Of a DNA stretch of 64,000 bases, positions 40,815 through 52,108 are shown in pieces (the stretch's first letter is position 1; each line of letters starts with the position of its first letter). The position numbers and the translations under genes were made by a program. A model generated the notes under the pieces. That model did no database searches. It was not told the origin of the DNA and was given only the letters and a program-made list of their open reading frames with translations. Source of the DNA: Hevea brasiliensis (Eukaryota; Streptophyta; Magnoliopsida; Malpighiales; Euphorbiaceae); the NCBI RefSeq assembly GCF_030052815.1, contig NC_079505.1, positions 78,004,351 to 78,068,350 on the forward strand. The letters are read 5' to 3'.

Positions 40815-40961
40815 ATGAAGATGAGCAGTAATACCATCACCATGGGAGTCTCAAAGAGAAGGATTTCTAGCAGAGGTCTTGGAGCTTCGCTTAGAGAGCA
40901 AAGAGCTAGGCTTTATATTATAAGGAGATGTGTGGTCATGCTCCTTTGTTGGCATGACTAG
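40815..40961 (+). CDS. DVL/ROTUNDIFOLIA FOUR-LIKE small peptide
   Basis: A 48-codon intronless frame. After a short N-terminal lead ([14 protein letters not shown]) comes the complete DVL/RTFL domain: [16 protein letters not shown], then [18 protein letters not shown], directly followed by TAG. Family members are small, mostly plasma-membrane-associated peptides. When overproduced they restrict polar cell proliferation and alter leaf, fruit and trichome shape; their molecular partners are still poorly defined. The conserved arginine and cysteine positions and the terminal WHD fit, so this is a real gene rather than a chance frame. Two further in-frame ATGs (codons 3 and 10) lie before the domain, so the exact start is uncertain but the domain is not affected. 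Its place next to STN7 matches a DVL gene beside STN7 in Arabidopsis (from memory). Confidence 0.95.
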   Translation: MKMSSNTITMGVSKRRISSRGLGASLREQRARLYIIRRCVVMLLCWHD

Positions 40962-43900
40962 CTACCCATGGAAGATCATTTTCATTTTCCTTCCTTTTTT
41001 TTTTCTTGGTGGAGCAGTGTAAATATCTGCAGCAGGCCCAACAAATTTTGTGATCTGTTGGCCTTATAATTTTTATACACATCGTTCGGATAGTATTAAT
41101 TATTTAAAACCATTTCTATATATTATTCTAGTTACCATATTTTTTTATAATTATATTCGTGGTAATTCTTTAATTTCCTCTTTCTTTCTCTTCATTTTTC
41201 TCTATGAAAAAAAAAAGATATATTGTTGTGCATCTTCTGAATCTGATACACATTCTTCTTTTATTTCTACTAATTATTTAGCCATCATTTTGGACAACAT
41301 CAGTCATCAGCCACCCACAAGAAGACTGCCAGTGTTTTCTTTTTCTTTCCATCTTGAATGTTTGCCTGAATCATTTCAGACTTCGGAGACACACGTTCAT
41401 ACTATATACCAAAAGAGGCTCAGAAATGGAACTTCCAGACAACTGTGTAAGATTCAGGAAGTTCATGCAAAATAATTATAATTCCACTAATCAACTCAAT
41501 TAGACTATAATATATATATATAATCAAGTTATTAGAGAGAGTCACTGGTCCACATCAACTTGTCTACAGCCAAACGAAATTAGCTTATAATTAAATGATT
41601 TTGGTTTTTCTAATTAAAGACAACGGATTTGTAATAAGACGTCTTTATAAAATAAGAATGTATACAAACACAGCCTCTGCCCTAGCCTTTTGGATCATTA
41701 GCCTTTTGTTGAGTCATTGTATTGTGGTCGAAACTCAGAACTCAGCTTTGTGGACCTAACGGAACTGTAGGGTTACAACCCATATTCACGTGAGTCAAGT
41801 GTACAGTTGAAAGATGACCACTGCATGCCTTTTGCCATGGTATCCCCTTTTGTTTCTTCTTGCACGCAAGAGAGGAGAAAGTAGAGAGAAAAATTAAAGG
41901 AGCGACTCTGCTAGAAGTGACTGGATGAGTAATGTGGAGCTAACTTGCAAGCAAATCGTACCTGCTGAAAGATTTTGGTGCAGTAAGGATAGAATTGTCA
42001 GAAGCTGGATTTTGCAATTTTAAATTAATATTTATTCTGCTGTCGGCCACATAAGAAGGTGCACCTTTCACTCCGTCAACTCCTAACCCGTGAAGAAGAG
42101 GAAGGTGGAGAAGAAGAACAAGGTGTTTGGTCAAAATAGCAGCTTTTAAGAAGCCCACGTGCACTTCCTTATCCTAAACCCCACCACCACCACCACCACC
42201 TCCTGCTGCCTATGATTTGAACCGGATTGTAATCGGGTACTTCTTACAAGGGCAAATTACTATTACATGCTTATAAATTCTCAAAATTAACTATTTACTT
42301 TATATTTTTAATCCTAATTAGTTCATTAAGGTTAGATAATCACAGTATCTGTAGCTATTGTAAATGTTCTAGATCAATTATTTGGAATAAAATCAATTTT
42401 ATTCCAAAGTTGATTACAATTTTGATTTATTAGAGTCAGCTAATCATTCCATGCCCACCATCAGCTAGCAAGGATTAGCTTCAATGCCTCGTGAACTGTA
42501 TTTTTAGTTAATTGTCATTTTTTTTATTATTCATTATATTGTATTATTTATGGTGTACTATATATAAACATGAAATATGTCTTCTTAATATCATTATTTT
42601 TAATCTTTTCCAGAATCCTGAAGAACTTTATGATATCATAAAATATTCAAATATAAAAATATCATAAAAAAGTTTTAATTATTCAAATATGAAATTTGGG
42701 AGTGAAATCCAATAAATTTGTTCTTATAATTATATTTTATTTTTATCTTTGAGGGAAAATTAAATATTATTGTATTGACAATTTGGCATAGTCCTTAGCT
42801 GAAATTTGGATTACTTTTGTTAAATTATTCAGGATGAGATCCTAAGATGTTCGAAAAATTTATCGTCAGGACTCAATTCATCACCAATGAAGATAGTAAA
42901 TTTATGGTGATATTAACTTATTTTGCATGTAAATCTCAATATATTTTCTTTCTAGTCCAAAAAAGAAAAATCAATCTGCTTTCTTTAATTGCAATAATGG
43001 CTAGAAGATAGGAGAAAGACAGGGAAAACTCTTTGAGGAATGCATGACCTATTTTGAACTCCTTTGCCTGGGAAATTTTTGTCAGCTTTTGGTTTGAGGA
43101 CCAAAAAAAGGTACCCAAGTCCCTACTCAACCAGCTAAGCATGCTGCCAAGGTGCAAGCCAAGGGGAGTAACTAGGATGTGCCTTATTCCAGCTATCCCC
43201 ACAAGCAATCATGCTGTTCGAGCACAGGGCATCGAACCAAAGATTGGGGGCTTTTTTAACAAAGCAAAATCGGGATTTGCCTAGTTCTCTAACTACCCTT
43301 CTTCTTCTACAATCTGTAATGCTCCCCAAGTTCATGAATTTTGGTTAGGCGTTCTCTGTGTCATGGGCCCAGTTTCAACACTCAGTTTGGACCGTGTGGC
43401 ACTTAACTTGAACTCTTCAAGACAAGTCAGCCTACAAGAATCTCACAACAATTATGAGAAATCAAATACAGAGTTAGCATTAAGCCAAGTTAGGCTAATG
43501 TGAGAGGTATCACAAGCATTTTGTATAAATGGGGCAACACATAAGCAAACAACACAAGCATGAAAGGCAAAGCACATCAATATGCTGGAGTGATTACATC
43601 CCTAAAATTACATAAAAATAAAATGCAAATTATCCATTTTGCCCCTTAAAGAGGTTATCTTACACATCATTCTACTCTAACTTCCTACCCCTTAACACTC
43701 TGTCCCCCTTCATTTCTTTTAACATTTCTATGATCCACACGGCATTCTACTTTGCACCTAATGGTGATTAAAAGATCAACACACAAGATATTGCGCAAGT
43801 AGCAACCACCCAAATGCCTTATCAGATTGCCCAGCAAGACCCAGAAATTATAATTTTGCTGATTGCTTCGTTTAGTTCTCAAGCTGTTTCGAATCCATGG

Positions 43901-44499
43901 GCCAAATAGATTGATATTTTTCAGACTTTTATAACCCTTACATGATTGTATATGCAACACAATCGAGTCCATCTCCATTAACAAGCTACTGTTTTTAACT
44001 TCGTTGGGGGTTGGGTTGGTGGTTTGAGAAGCCTTAGCACAAAAGAAACACTCTAAAGATCAAAACTCGAGATTCAGGTAGAAGATCCCAAGACCCATAT
44101 GGTCAGGGTGAGCAAGTTCCTAAAAATGTTTTCCAATTCCGAAGAATTTAACTTGCCACAAAAGTTTCAAACGATATGCACTTGACATCCATTAGCATTA
44201 CATTGTGGAACCATGAGTACAACAGAATATGTCAAAAGACTCCTAAACTTTTGCTTGAAGCCCTCTAAAGACAGAAATAGACCATAATTTGATCTATTAT
44301 CTGGCATTAGCATGACATGTGCATAATTACAGCTCAGGTTGTAAGAACCAGTAATTCACACTACAAATTACAGATAGAGTCATTCAGCAAAATAATAGAG
44401 TTCCAAAACCCAACCAAACAGGTCAAGCATCCAAAATTATAGGTGCACAAAATGATGTTTTCTGCCATGATGAGGGTTGAAGCTAGCCAAACCATATAC
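40962..44499. other. Region between the DVL and SOG1 genes
   Basis: The first few hundred bases are likely DVL 3' UTR. A 141-codon plus frame at 41050-41475 is not protein-like. 42180-42205 is a short CCA repeat. 43050-43750 is less AT-rich, looks like old repeat sequence, and includes a GGTTCGATGCC-like (B-box-like) sequence on the minus strand; I cannot assign it. The last part flanks the 3' end of SOG1. Confidence 0.4.
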
Positions 44500-46956
44500 T
44501 TAGTCTAATAGCTTGCTACCACCACCCCATGCAAGAAAGCTTTCCTGTGATCCAAATTCCTACAAGACCATTGAGAGGAATTGTCATGAGAGAAAATAAA
44601 GAAGCAATAACAAATTAAATATAATGCAGAAAGCAAAACAAAATGATTAAAAGACAACATACAAGTTGACTTAGTCTGAACTCTGGAGGTGTATCAAGTT
44701 CTATGTTAGCTGGATCAAGTTCCAATTTTTGACACTCCTCTAGATCCTTCTTTAAATCCTCTGGTCCTAACTGGGCATAATCAGAGAGGCATGGTTTCCC
44801 TTTAGCTCTTTCATTTCCATTTCCATACCTGCTAGGAGATTGACTTTGTAGGAGCTCATCACACAAAGATAGCCCTTCCACTAGTTGTTGTGAATCCAAC
44901 AGATTCTGTGACTCGCTGTCCCACCATTTTGGTTCTTCCTCAATGACATTATCATTATTATCCACCATTTGATTAGAAAGATTTTCTGTCTTCAATTGAT
45001 CATCGTTACTGGGGTACTGATATTCAGATTGAGCATGAACTTCAACATCTTCCATCTCCGGATGCTTAGGCACATAGAAGGAAAAACGCACATCAGCATC
45101 TCCTTTCATTTCTTCTTTTTTTTTTTTTTTTAATTTCATCGTTAAAATATAAATGGACATACTCTGTAACTACTACATTGAACATTCTTTTTACTACATA
45201 CTGGACAAATTAGGCTTACATATTAATAACTGAACACACACATATATATAAACATGAACATATCTTTGTGCTTCTAGTGGGGAAAATAAAAGAGAAAATA
45301 GGTTTTACCTGAGTACAGAGATGCGTGCAATCATTAGTAACAGCACACTCCTTTCCTGAGTTGAAGTCTGGACATCGCCTTTCAGTACGAGGAGGTTCAG
45401 GAGTCACAGACTTGGGAGTGACTGGATCTACTTTTGCAATCACAGTATCAATATTTTCAAGCAACTCATCTTCAGTTTTGTCACCCTTATTAGTCTGTTG
45501 CTGCTGATAAAATATTTTGGAAACCACATACTCCCCCTCCCTCTCATCCTCCCCTGTTCCCAGGTGATATTGATGCATCACCCAATTTGTTTTCTCTGCT
45601 TTGCCACCCCTTACTGTGCTCATGTAAAGAACCATAATTTTCTTGCAGCCCTTCTGAACTCCATCCAATATCACTGGCTTAGTCCTGCCAGTTTTGTGCC
45701 AACGGACATCACCAAAATCATCACCTTGAATTTTACGGCGCTTTCGAGTCCCAGTATTGTAAGCCTTGATTGCTCTATGAAAGAAGTGAGATACACTTCC
45801 ATCTTGCCTAACACCTAAGATTTTACAAATTCAGAACTGGAACCAATTCAAGATGATTAGATATCAAATTACCAGATAGAATTGAACTCTCGACTCTTAC
45901 CTGGTAGATTCTGAGGATGGGTATAACAGATCCCATCATCCTTGTTAACAGTAGGAATGAATTCATCAATAAAAGGATGGGGATCTAAACCTCCCACACC
46001 AACTTTTGCAAGTAAATGCCAAATAATTTCTTGATCAGTTGGATCAAATTTCACCCCTCTGGGTAATCCAGGCCACTTTTGAGTAATCTGCACACAAAAA
46101 ACTGTTTAAATATTTACAGGATCTATAAAAATGTTACAAGATTAAGAAATCATAAGTTTTTCCTTTAACTTTATACATTTTTGTAGGACTATGAATGATA
46201 ATTTTATAAATTAAGCACTCAAACAATAAAAATTGTGGGGCCATATTGCAAATATATATAAGTAGGTAAAAATTTGAACTTGAGCCAACTTACGAAAGGT
46301 AACACATAAACAATAGAAATCTTGATATGTATATTTTACAAGCACACAGGAAGATGTGTAATGCAAAGTATCTACCAACTTGGTGACATCTAAAATCTTA
46401 GATACCATTTACCTGTATGGTAAGAATACAACAGTAAAATTACTTTTTCAATGTTGCAATGTAATATAAAGGAATGAAGGCGTCACATACAGGAGTTTCA
46501 GGGAAGCAGTTAGTGATGTCCTAAGTAGTTAGAATTGTAGCTGGAAGCAATTAGGTTCTTAAGTGGTAATAGTCGTGCTGGAGTTGTTAGCAGCAGTTAG
46601 TTTTGGCAGGAGCAGTTATTCCAGCTGGAATTAGTTGATCAGCTGTATAAATACAGCTAAGAGACTTGTAGAGAGACATTCAAGAAAATATCAAGAATCT
46701 CATTAACTCTTTCTCTCAATTTCCACTTTGTTTTCTCTCTTTCTCTCTTCCATTCTTTAAATTTTCTTCTATGAACAGAGCTGCCAGGGATTCTGTTCCT
46801 AACATTTATTATCAGAGCAAGGTAGGAGCGTTGATTCCTACTCCATCAGGGTTGCTATTCCTCCAATTTCCAGCGTCTAAGCTCTGTTTCAGGTTTCTCT
46901 TCTAATTGCTTCTCTAATCTTATCTTCTCTGTCCTTTCTTTCTGTTCTTCCTTAAT

Positions 46957-47038
<82 letters not shown>

Positions 47039-50000
47039 TTTTCCCCTTTCTTTCTCAGCTGAAAGCCTGAAACCCTGTTTCTAGGGTTTACAGCTGACAA
47101 ATTCCAGATTTCTTCTGCACTTCTCTCTATTCTTCTTCTTCTTCTTCTTCTTCTTCTTCTTCTTCTTCTTCCTCCTTGAAATTCTTCTAACTTCTTTTCT
47201 TTTTCCTTTTTTGAAATTCTTCTATCTTCTTTTCTTGTTTCCTCCTAAAAGTTCTTTTTCCCATCCATCTATTTCCTTTTCTTGAGAAACAGCACCGTCC
47301 CTATCAATTTTCTGTTCTTTGTTTCTTCTTCCCTGTTTGGTGTTGCAACCTTAACCATGCAAATACAATCTTGGGAACAAAAGATTAACAGAAGATTAAA
47401 AAGACAGGGAGAGTCAATGGATCAAAAATTAGAAAAATTGGAGAAATTGTTTCAAGAGAAAATAGAAAGGTTGGAGAAATCAATTCAAGTTGCACAACCC
47501 AAAGATCAGTCTCAAGATTTGGAGCAGAAATTCCAAATTCCAGAGGGTTAATAGAAAGTGAAAAGAATTCTCAACACACAAATGAACATCAAAGAAAAAT
47601 TCAGCAAAACAATTCCAGCAGAAAGGTTGAATCAGGAAAAAAAATTGAAGATTCGCACATCAAACTGAAACCTTCAAATCAAGATGATCATGGTATTATT
47701 CTTGCCTTCAAATCTATTAAAGTTTCAGAAAAAAAATCATTTGTGGTGTCATTTAAAGAAATTGAGTTTGTACAAGTCATACGTAGGATTCTTTCATTGC
47801 TGAGATTCTTGGGAACGTTTTTCATAAAGAAAAAAATTAAGGGAGTTGAAGGAATTGGGAATATTGCAAGGAAGTGGCAGCATTGTGAGGACTGATTGTA
47901 AGTTCAGCTGCTGCGATTGTATAATTCTCATGCAAGACAAATGGCAGATATTAAGAAGATAGAAAAAATTAATTCCCTATTATACGGAGAGTTGTATAGA
48001 AGATGTTCGAAAAAATGTCAAAATGGAAAGGGAATTATTCATATATGGCATGTGTTGATTTCTCAACTAAAGATTCCTCAAGGACAAGATGAATTAGAGC
48101 TTGAAGTTCTTGATGGTTGCTGGATGAAGTTGATGAGGCTAATGATATTCATGCAGCAAATGACATCTGGGGAATGTGAAAATTTTCTTTTGGATGTTGA
48201 ATTGGCTGAAAAGATTTGTGTGCATCCAGAAAAGGTGTTGCAGTCCAAAGTCATCGCTAGGAATCACCAGCAAGTCCCTCAAGCCCTCGTAGAGTGGGGG
48301 ACTTTCAGTTGATGAAGCTACAAGGGAGGACACCTCTTTTCTTCTTGCCCAATTTCCTGAGTTAGCACAATCCTTGGGACAAGAATGTGCTCATGTGGGA
48401 GGTATTGTCACGTACAGGAGGTTCAGGGAAGCCATTAGGGATGTCTTGAGTAGTTAGAATCGTAGCTGGAAGCAGTTAGGTATGTCTGAAGTGGTTAGAG
48501 TTGTGCTGGAGTGGTTAGCAGCAGTTAGTTTTGAAGGGAGCAGTTATTCCAGCTGGAATTAGTTGATCAGATATATAAATACAGCAAAGGCACTTTTAGA
48601 AAGAAATTCAAGAAAATATCAAGAATCTCATTAATTCTTCTCTCAATGTCTACTCTTTTTTCTCTCTTTATCTCTTCTATTCTTCTCTAATTCTTATGTA
48701 ACAGAGCTGTTAGGAATTCTGCTCCTAACAGAATCATGCAATAGAAAAATCAATAAAACAATCAGTTCATTATACACATTATGTTCTACCAAAATAGCAA
48801 GTGTGTTGACAAAGCATATTTCTAAATACATGGGTAGCATTTAGTTCACGGATTTAAACTTACCTTTTAGAATAGCTTTACAAGGAATGTGATTTCAAGG
48901 TATATGATTCCAAGAATGAGTCGTTATTGAGTTTGATTAATCATAAAAGATTACCAAGAATTTACAGTTATCGTGTTAATGTATCCTTCGAATCAAGCAG
49001 GTATTAGGTAAGAATAAGATTGCTATTATATCCTTAAAAAGGCATCTTGATTAGTTACCAATTTTCTGTTAGTTTTATTCCCTTTTTCAGCAGATTTCTT
49101 TTATAAATAAATTTTATTTTACTTTTGCTTACAATAACAAAAACAAAATTATGAATTTTACCAATAAAATGAAATTTTGCACAATTATTGACTATTAGGA
49201 GACAAGAAATGAGAAAGAAAGAGTAATGGAGAATGAGACTACGCACACACATTAAAAGTTTCAATTTCTACTAACAATCAATAAATCTTTGATGATTGCA
49301 GCCAACATGCTGGATAAATTCCAAAAAAAGGACAACAATAAGTTAAGTATACCATTTTCAAATTTATAATCCCACGGCCACTATTTATGCTGTTCATAAC
49401 CCAAATGCGATAAATCATCAATTTGATTTTGCAATGGATATTTCTCACCGAGAAACATTTGAGAGAGGTTCCAACTTCTAATAATCAAGACATGAACACA
49501 TACTCCCAAGTCATAACACTAGTACACCACCAGAAAAAAATATAAATCGGAAAAGAAGTCTTTGAAGCCAAAATTGCAAACAATTGGCCGGAATAACTGT
49601 AAACTCAAAAGAAGTTTCCAACTCCTAGATAAATGAATCAAATAAATGAAAATATATGAGCAGAACAGATACATAGGACAGGTTAGAAAACATACATCAC
49701 TGTTGTCAATTACATGCTGGCAATTAGGGCAAGCTTTAGACGGATTGCTCTCCCATATCACCTTTTCAGGATCAGATGCACTCTTGATTTTTGTTGCAAA
49801 TCTATGACCATCTACTAGCCATGATGATCTACAAAATTATACTATAAATCAACAATCTGTATAACATTGGCAAATAGTGTAAGCATCCTTCAATCTACAG
49901 ACGCAAAGTAATTAACAACATTTACATAATCAGCTCTCTTTAAACTTACAAGCAAGTGCAGAGAAGATATGCCTGGTGAAACAATCATAGACACGCACAA

Positions 50001-51330
50001 GATTGTGAAGAGAAACACAATTGAAGCACAAGATAGACTATGCAATCAGATAATCTAAACTTATGACCATCAAGATAAATATTTCACATAAAATAGAAAA
50101 TGACAACTTGCCTCTAACTTGAACTTTTAGCCTTCAGAGCCACAAGAAGCCTCACATATAAGCTACATAATAAGCATGAACTATAACTACAGTATACTTC
50201 AACTATACTATAGTTTCTCAAATGACAAAGCAAACAGCATTTAAGAGAGAATGCTATTCAAAGCTTATAAAAATATAAAGAAATGGCGACCGTGTAGAAA
50301 TATCAGTTTCTTGAATCATTGATTCTAACCATACATTCTTTTTATTGAAAGTTGTGAGTTTGATTTTTTAAATTCATTTACTAAATAAGTTATCTCAATC
50401 TTATAACTTGAGCTTAGAACATCTAAATTTTTTCTATACAACAGCAGCAAGCAGGAAGACAAATTGATTAACTCCCAATTATTTCTATGTGATAGCATGT
50501 GATGTTAAGGCATAAACAAAGGCTTAAAGTTGCAAACTTCTAACTGCAATTCTGCAAATGAAGGAAACCGGCAATGCAACTAAACAAGTATCAAAGAAGA
50601 AATCTGCCATACCATAGCAGTTTAAGAGAACAATTACAACATAAACAAGACACAGCAGATTTCACACTGTTTAGCAATTTCTTATGCTCGAAAATGAGAT
50701 TTCTAATTCGAGTTTGCAATGGTTAGGTGTAATCTCCACCAATTTTGGCACTTCCCACATCTCCCACGAATACTACTTATCCTAACATAAAGCACAGAAA
50801 CCCAGTCCATGTTTTACACATTGCACCCAAAAAAAAACCACAACAACAAAACAGTAAAATAGTCACTGAATACCAAAAAAAGAAACCACTTTTTATGCAG
50901 ATCACAACAAAAATCAACATTAAAAATTAGTTCTCATTAGCAACCACAACTAGGTTAAAATAGACAAGTAAAGATTGCCTCAATACTGTAATATTCAGTT
51001 CAAGCTATCAAATTCATCAGCTATCCTTCCCAGAAAATGACCAAATAAGCATTCCCAATTAAAAACAATAATAGTAGTAGTAGTAACAAGTATATGCTTC
51101 AAATTTGACAATTACCCAAATCATCTTTCTTGTCAAACTTAAAAAAAAAAAAATCAACGTCAGCTGAACATCAAAGGGAAACTAAAAAAGGCCAATGCAT
51201 ATTAAAAGTAACAGCAACCCAAACTGAGCAATGAGGATCAACATAGCAAAGAATCAATCAGGTTCTTCTATACTGTCCACAAAGAACAAGAAAAAGAAAG
51301 AACGACAGAGATAGATTCTTACCCAGCCAT
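44500..51330 (-). CDS. SOG1: SOG1 (NAC-domain master regulator of the DNA damage response)
   Basis: Six exons on the minus strand: 51330-51323, 49828-49696, 46087-45901, 45814-45309, 45064-44663 and 44559-44500. Phases agree and sum to 1296 nt (431 aa). In Arabidopsis, ATM phosphorylates SOG1, which then activates repair, cell-cycle arrest and death genes in the nucleus; it is often called the plant functional counterpart of p53. The protein opens [20 protein letters not shown] with CPNCQH, the NAC8-type N-terminal extension. The NAC domain follows ([20 protein letters not shown], then [33 protein letters not shown]). The acidic C-terminal half contains five SQ sites at S330, S336, S352, S410 and S416 and ends [12 protein letters not shown]. 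The first coding exon is only 8 nt. The exon 5 acceptor after CCTAAG was chosen on phase and homology. Intron 2 holds a retroelement. Confidence 0.95.
46481..46804 (+). repeat. 5' LTR of the chromovirus-like element
   Basis: Aligns end to end with 48406-48730: both run from (T/C)GTCAC(A/G)TACAGGAG to TTC(T)GCTGTTCCTAACA-like 3' ends. The first T of the expected TG is mutated to C here. A TATAAATACAGC promoter-like box lies near 46645. Confidence 0.85.
46805..46820 (+). other. Primer-binding site matching initiator tRNA-Met
   Basis: TTTATTATCAGAGC directly follows the 5' LTR and differs by two bases from the TGGTATCAGAGC site that pairs with the 3' end of initiator methionine tRNA. Confidence 0.75.
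46961..47034. repeat. (CT)n-(TA)n compound microsatellite
   Basis: About 23 CT units followed by about 14 TA units inside the chromovirus-like element. Confidence 0.97.
47131..47170. repeat. (CTT)n microsatellite
   Basis: About 13 CTT units inside the internal region of the chromovirus-like element, upstream of its gag-like fragment. Confidence 0.95.
47359..47551 (+). pseudogene. gag N-terminal coiled-coil fragment of the chromovirus-like element
   Basis: A short frame beginning [20 protein letters not shown] and continuing with heptad-like [19 protein letters not shown] before a stop. Position after the leader and the charged coiled coil fit the start of a gag polyprotein of plant gypsy elements. 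The rest of gag cannot be read. Confidence 0.5.
48220..48470 (+). pseudogene. pol C-terminal (chromodomain-type) fragment reading into the 3' LTR
   Basis: [20 protein letters not shown] then ALVEWG match the C-terminal chromodomain stretch of gypsy integrases (consensus-like RNHQxVPQxLVxW). A frameshift near 48300 then gives [20 protein letters not shown] and [11 protein letters not shown], the usual EEATWED...FP...GG tail. That frame continues across the LTR border (48406) and stops within the LTR at about 48457. Confidence 0.75.
48406..48730 (+). repeat. 3' LTR of the chromovirus-like element
   Basis: Begins TGTCACGTACAGGAGG and ends CTCCTAACA, with the intact TG...CA ends of LTRs. It pairs with 46481-46804. 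Confidence 0.85.
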
Positions 51331-52108
51331 TAGAGAATCACACAAGCGACGATTGATCAATAATCGGAAGATTCAAAGCCCCTTACACAAATTTCCTTTT
51401 CCTAAACAACGCTTCTCGGACTCCCAAGGATACTTAGCGAGGCTAGTAAAAATGAGTATCGACCAATTATTTACCCATTTTAATTAAATATTATTTTAAG
51501 ATACTGGGTTTTATTTTGAAATTTGAAACCGTGTCTCACTGTTCTTCTACACGACGACGGGAAGACACAATAATGGGAAATTGCGAAAGATTAAAAATAA
51601 AACAAAATTTATATAACAAAGGCGCCAGTTTGTGGACTGTGGCGGCAAAGACGATTCAGTGTGACTCAGTCGTAGACAAATATTTGGGAGTTGATTTTTT
51701 CGTGCGTGACCGACATCTTCAACGGTCAAGATCGCATCTTTAACGGTAGAGTGGGCCAATGCTTTTTTTCTGAGACTATAGAGAAATATACGCGTTAATA
51801 ATAGCATTAGACAATCATGGCAGAGCAGGGTTGATTCGAGCCAGCTCTGCCCAGCTAAATTGAGATCAACGGTTGTGATGGTGAGTGAGATTGTGAGGGC
51901 GACTATTGCAGAACCCGAGGACCAAGCTTTCCCGATTGAAGTGATAAGTCACTTTTACAACAGTCAACAGCTTCCCCTATGTATCACTATTAATTTTTCT
52001 ATGACACCGACGTTATAAAAATGATATTTTTAATTATTGATTTTTTTAATTATAATTATTTAATTAAAATATATTTTTATTTAATTTATTTAAATTTATG
52101 ATATTTTT
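51331..52108. other. SOG1 5' flank up to the retroelement
   Basis: Holds the SOG1 promoter and 5' leader (minus strand), then unassigned sequence to the edge of the LTR element. The LTR begins only about 0.8 kb upstream of the SOG1 start codon. Short frames at 51516-51807 on both strands are not protein-like. Confidence 0.5.

Larger units (their letters stand above)
46481..48730 (+). mobile_element. Internally deleted Ty3/gypsy chromovirus-like LTR element in SOG1 intron 2
   Basis: A 2250-bp element, antisense to SOG1, with two near-identical LTRs of about 325 bp around 1601 bp of internal sequence. A primer-binding site follows the 5' LTR and a purine-rich GTGGGAGGTA precedes the 3' LTR. 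Inside, only a gag-like coiled-coil start and the last part of pol remain; protease, reverse transcriptase, RNase H and the integrase core are absent. Flanking bases (GAAGG left, GAATC right) share only three of five positions, so no clean target duplication remains. Confidence 0.8.

Noticed and set aside
41050..41475. 141-codon plus-strand frame after the DVL gene
   Set aside because: The composition is that of AT-rich DNA, no motif is present, and it lies where the DVL 3' UTR is expected.
43050..43270. Possible tRNA-derived SINE (GGTTCGATGCC B-box-like sequence on the minus strand)
   Set aside because: No A box at the right distance, no tail and no target duplication, so the box alone is not enough.
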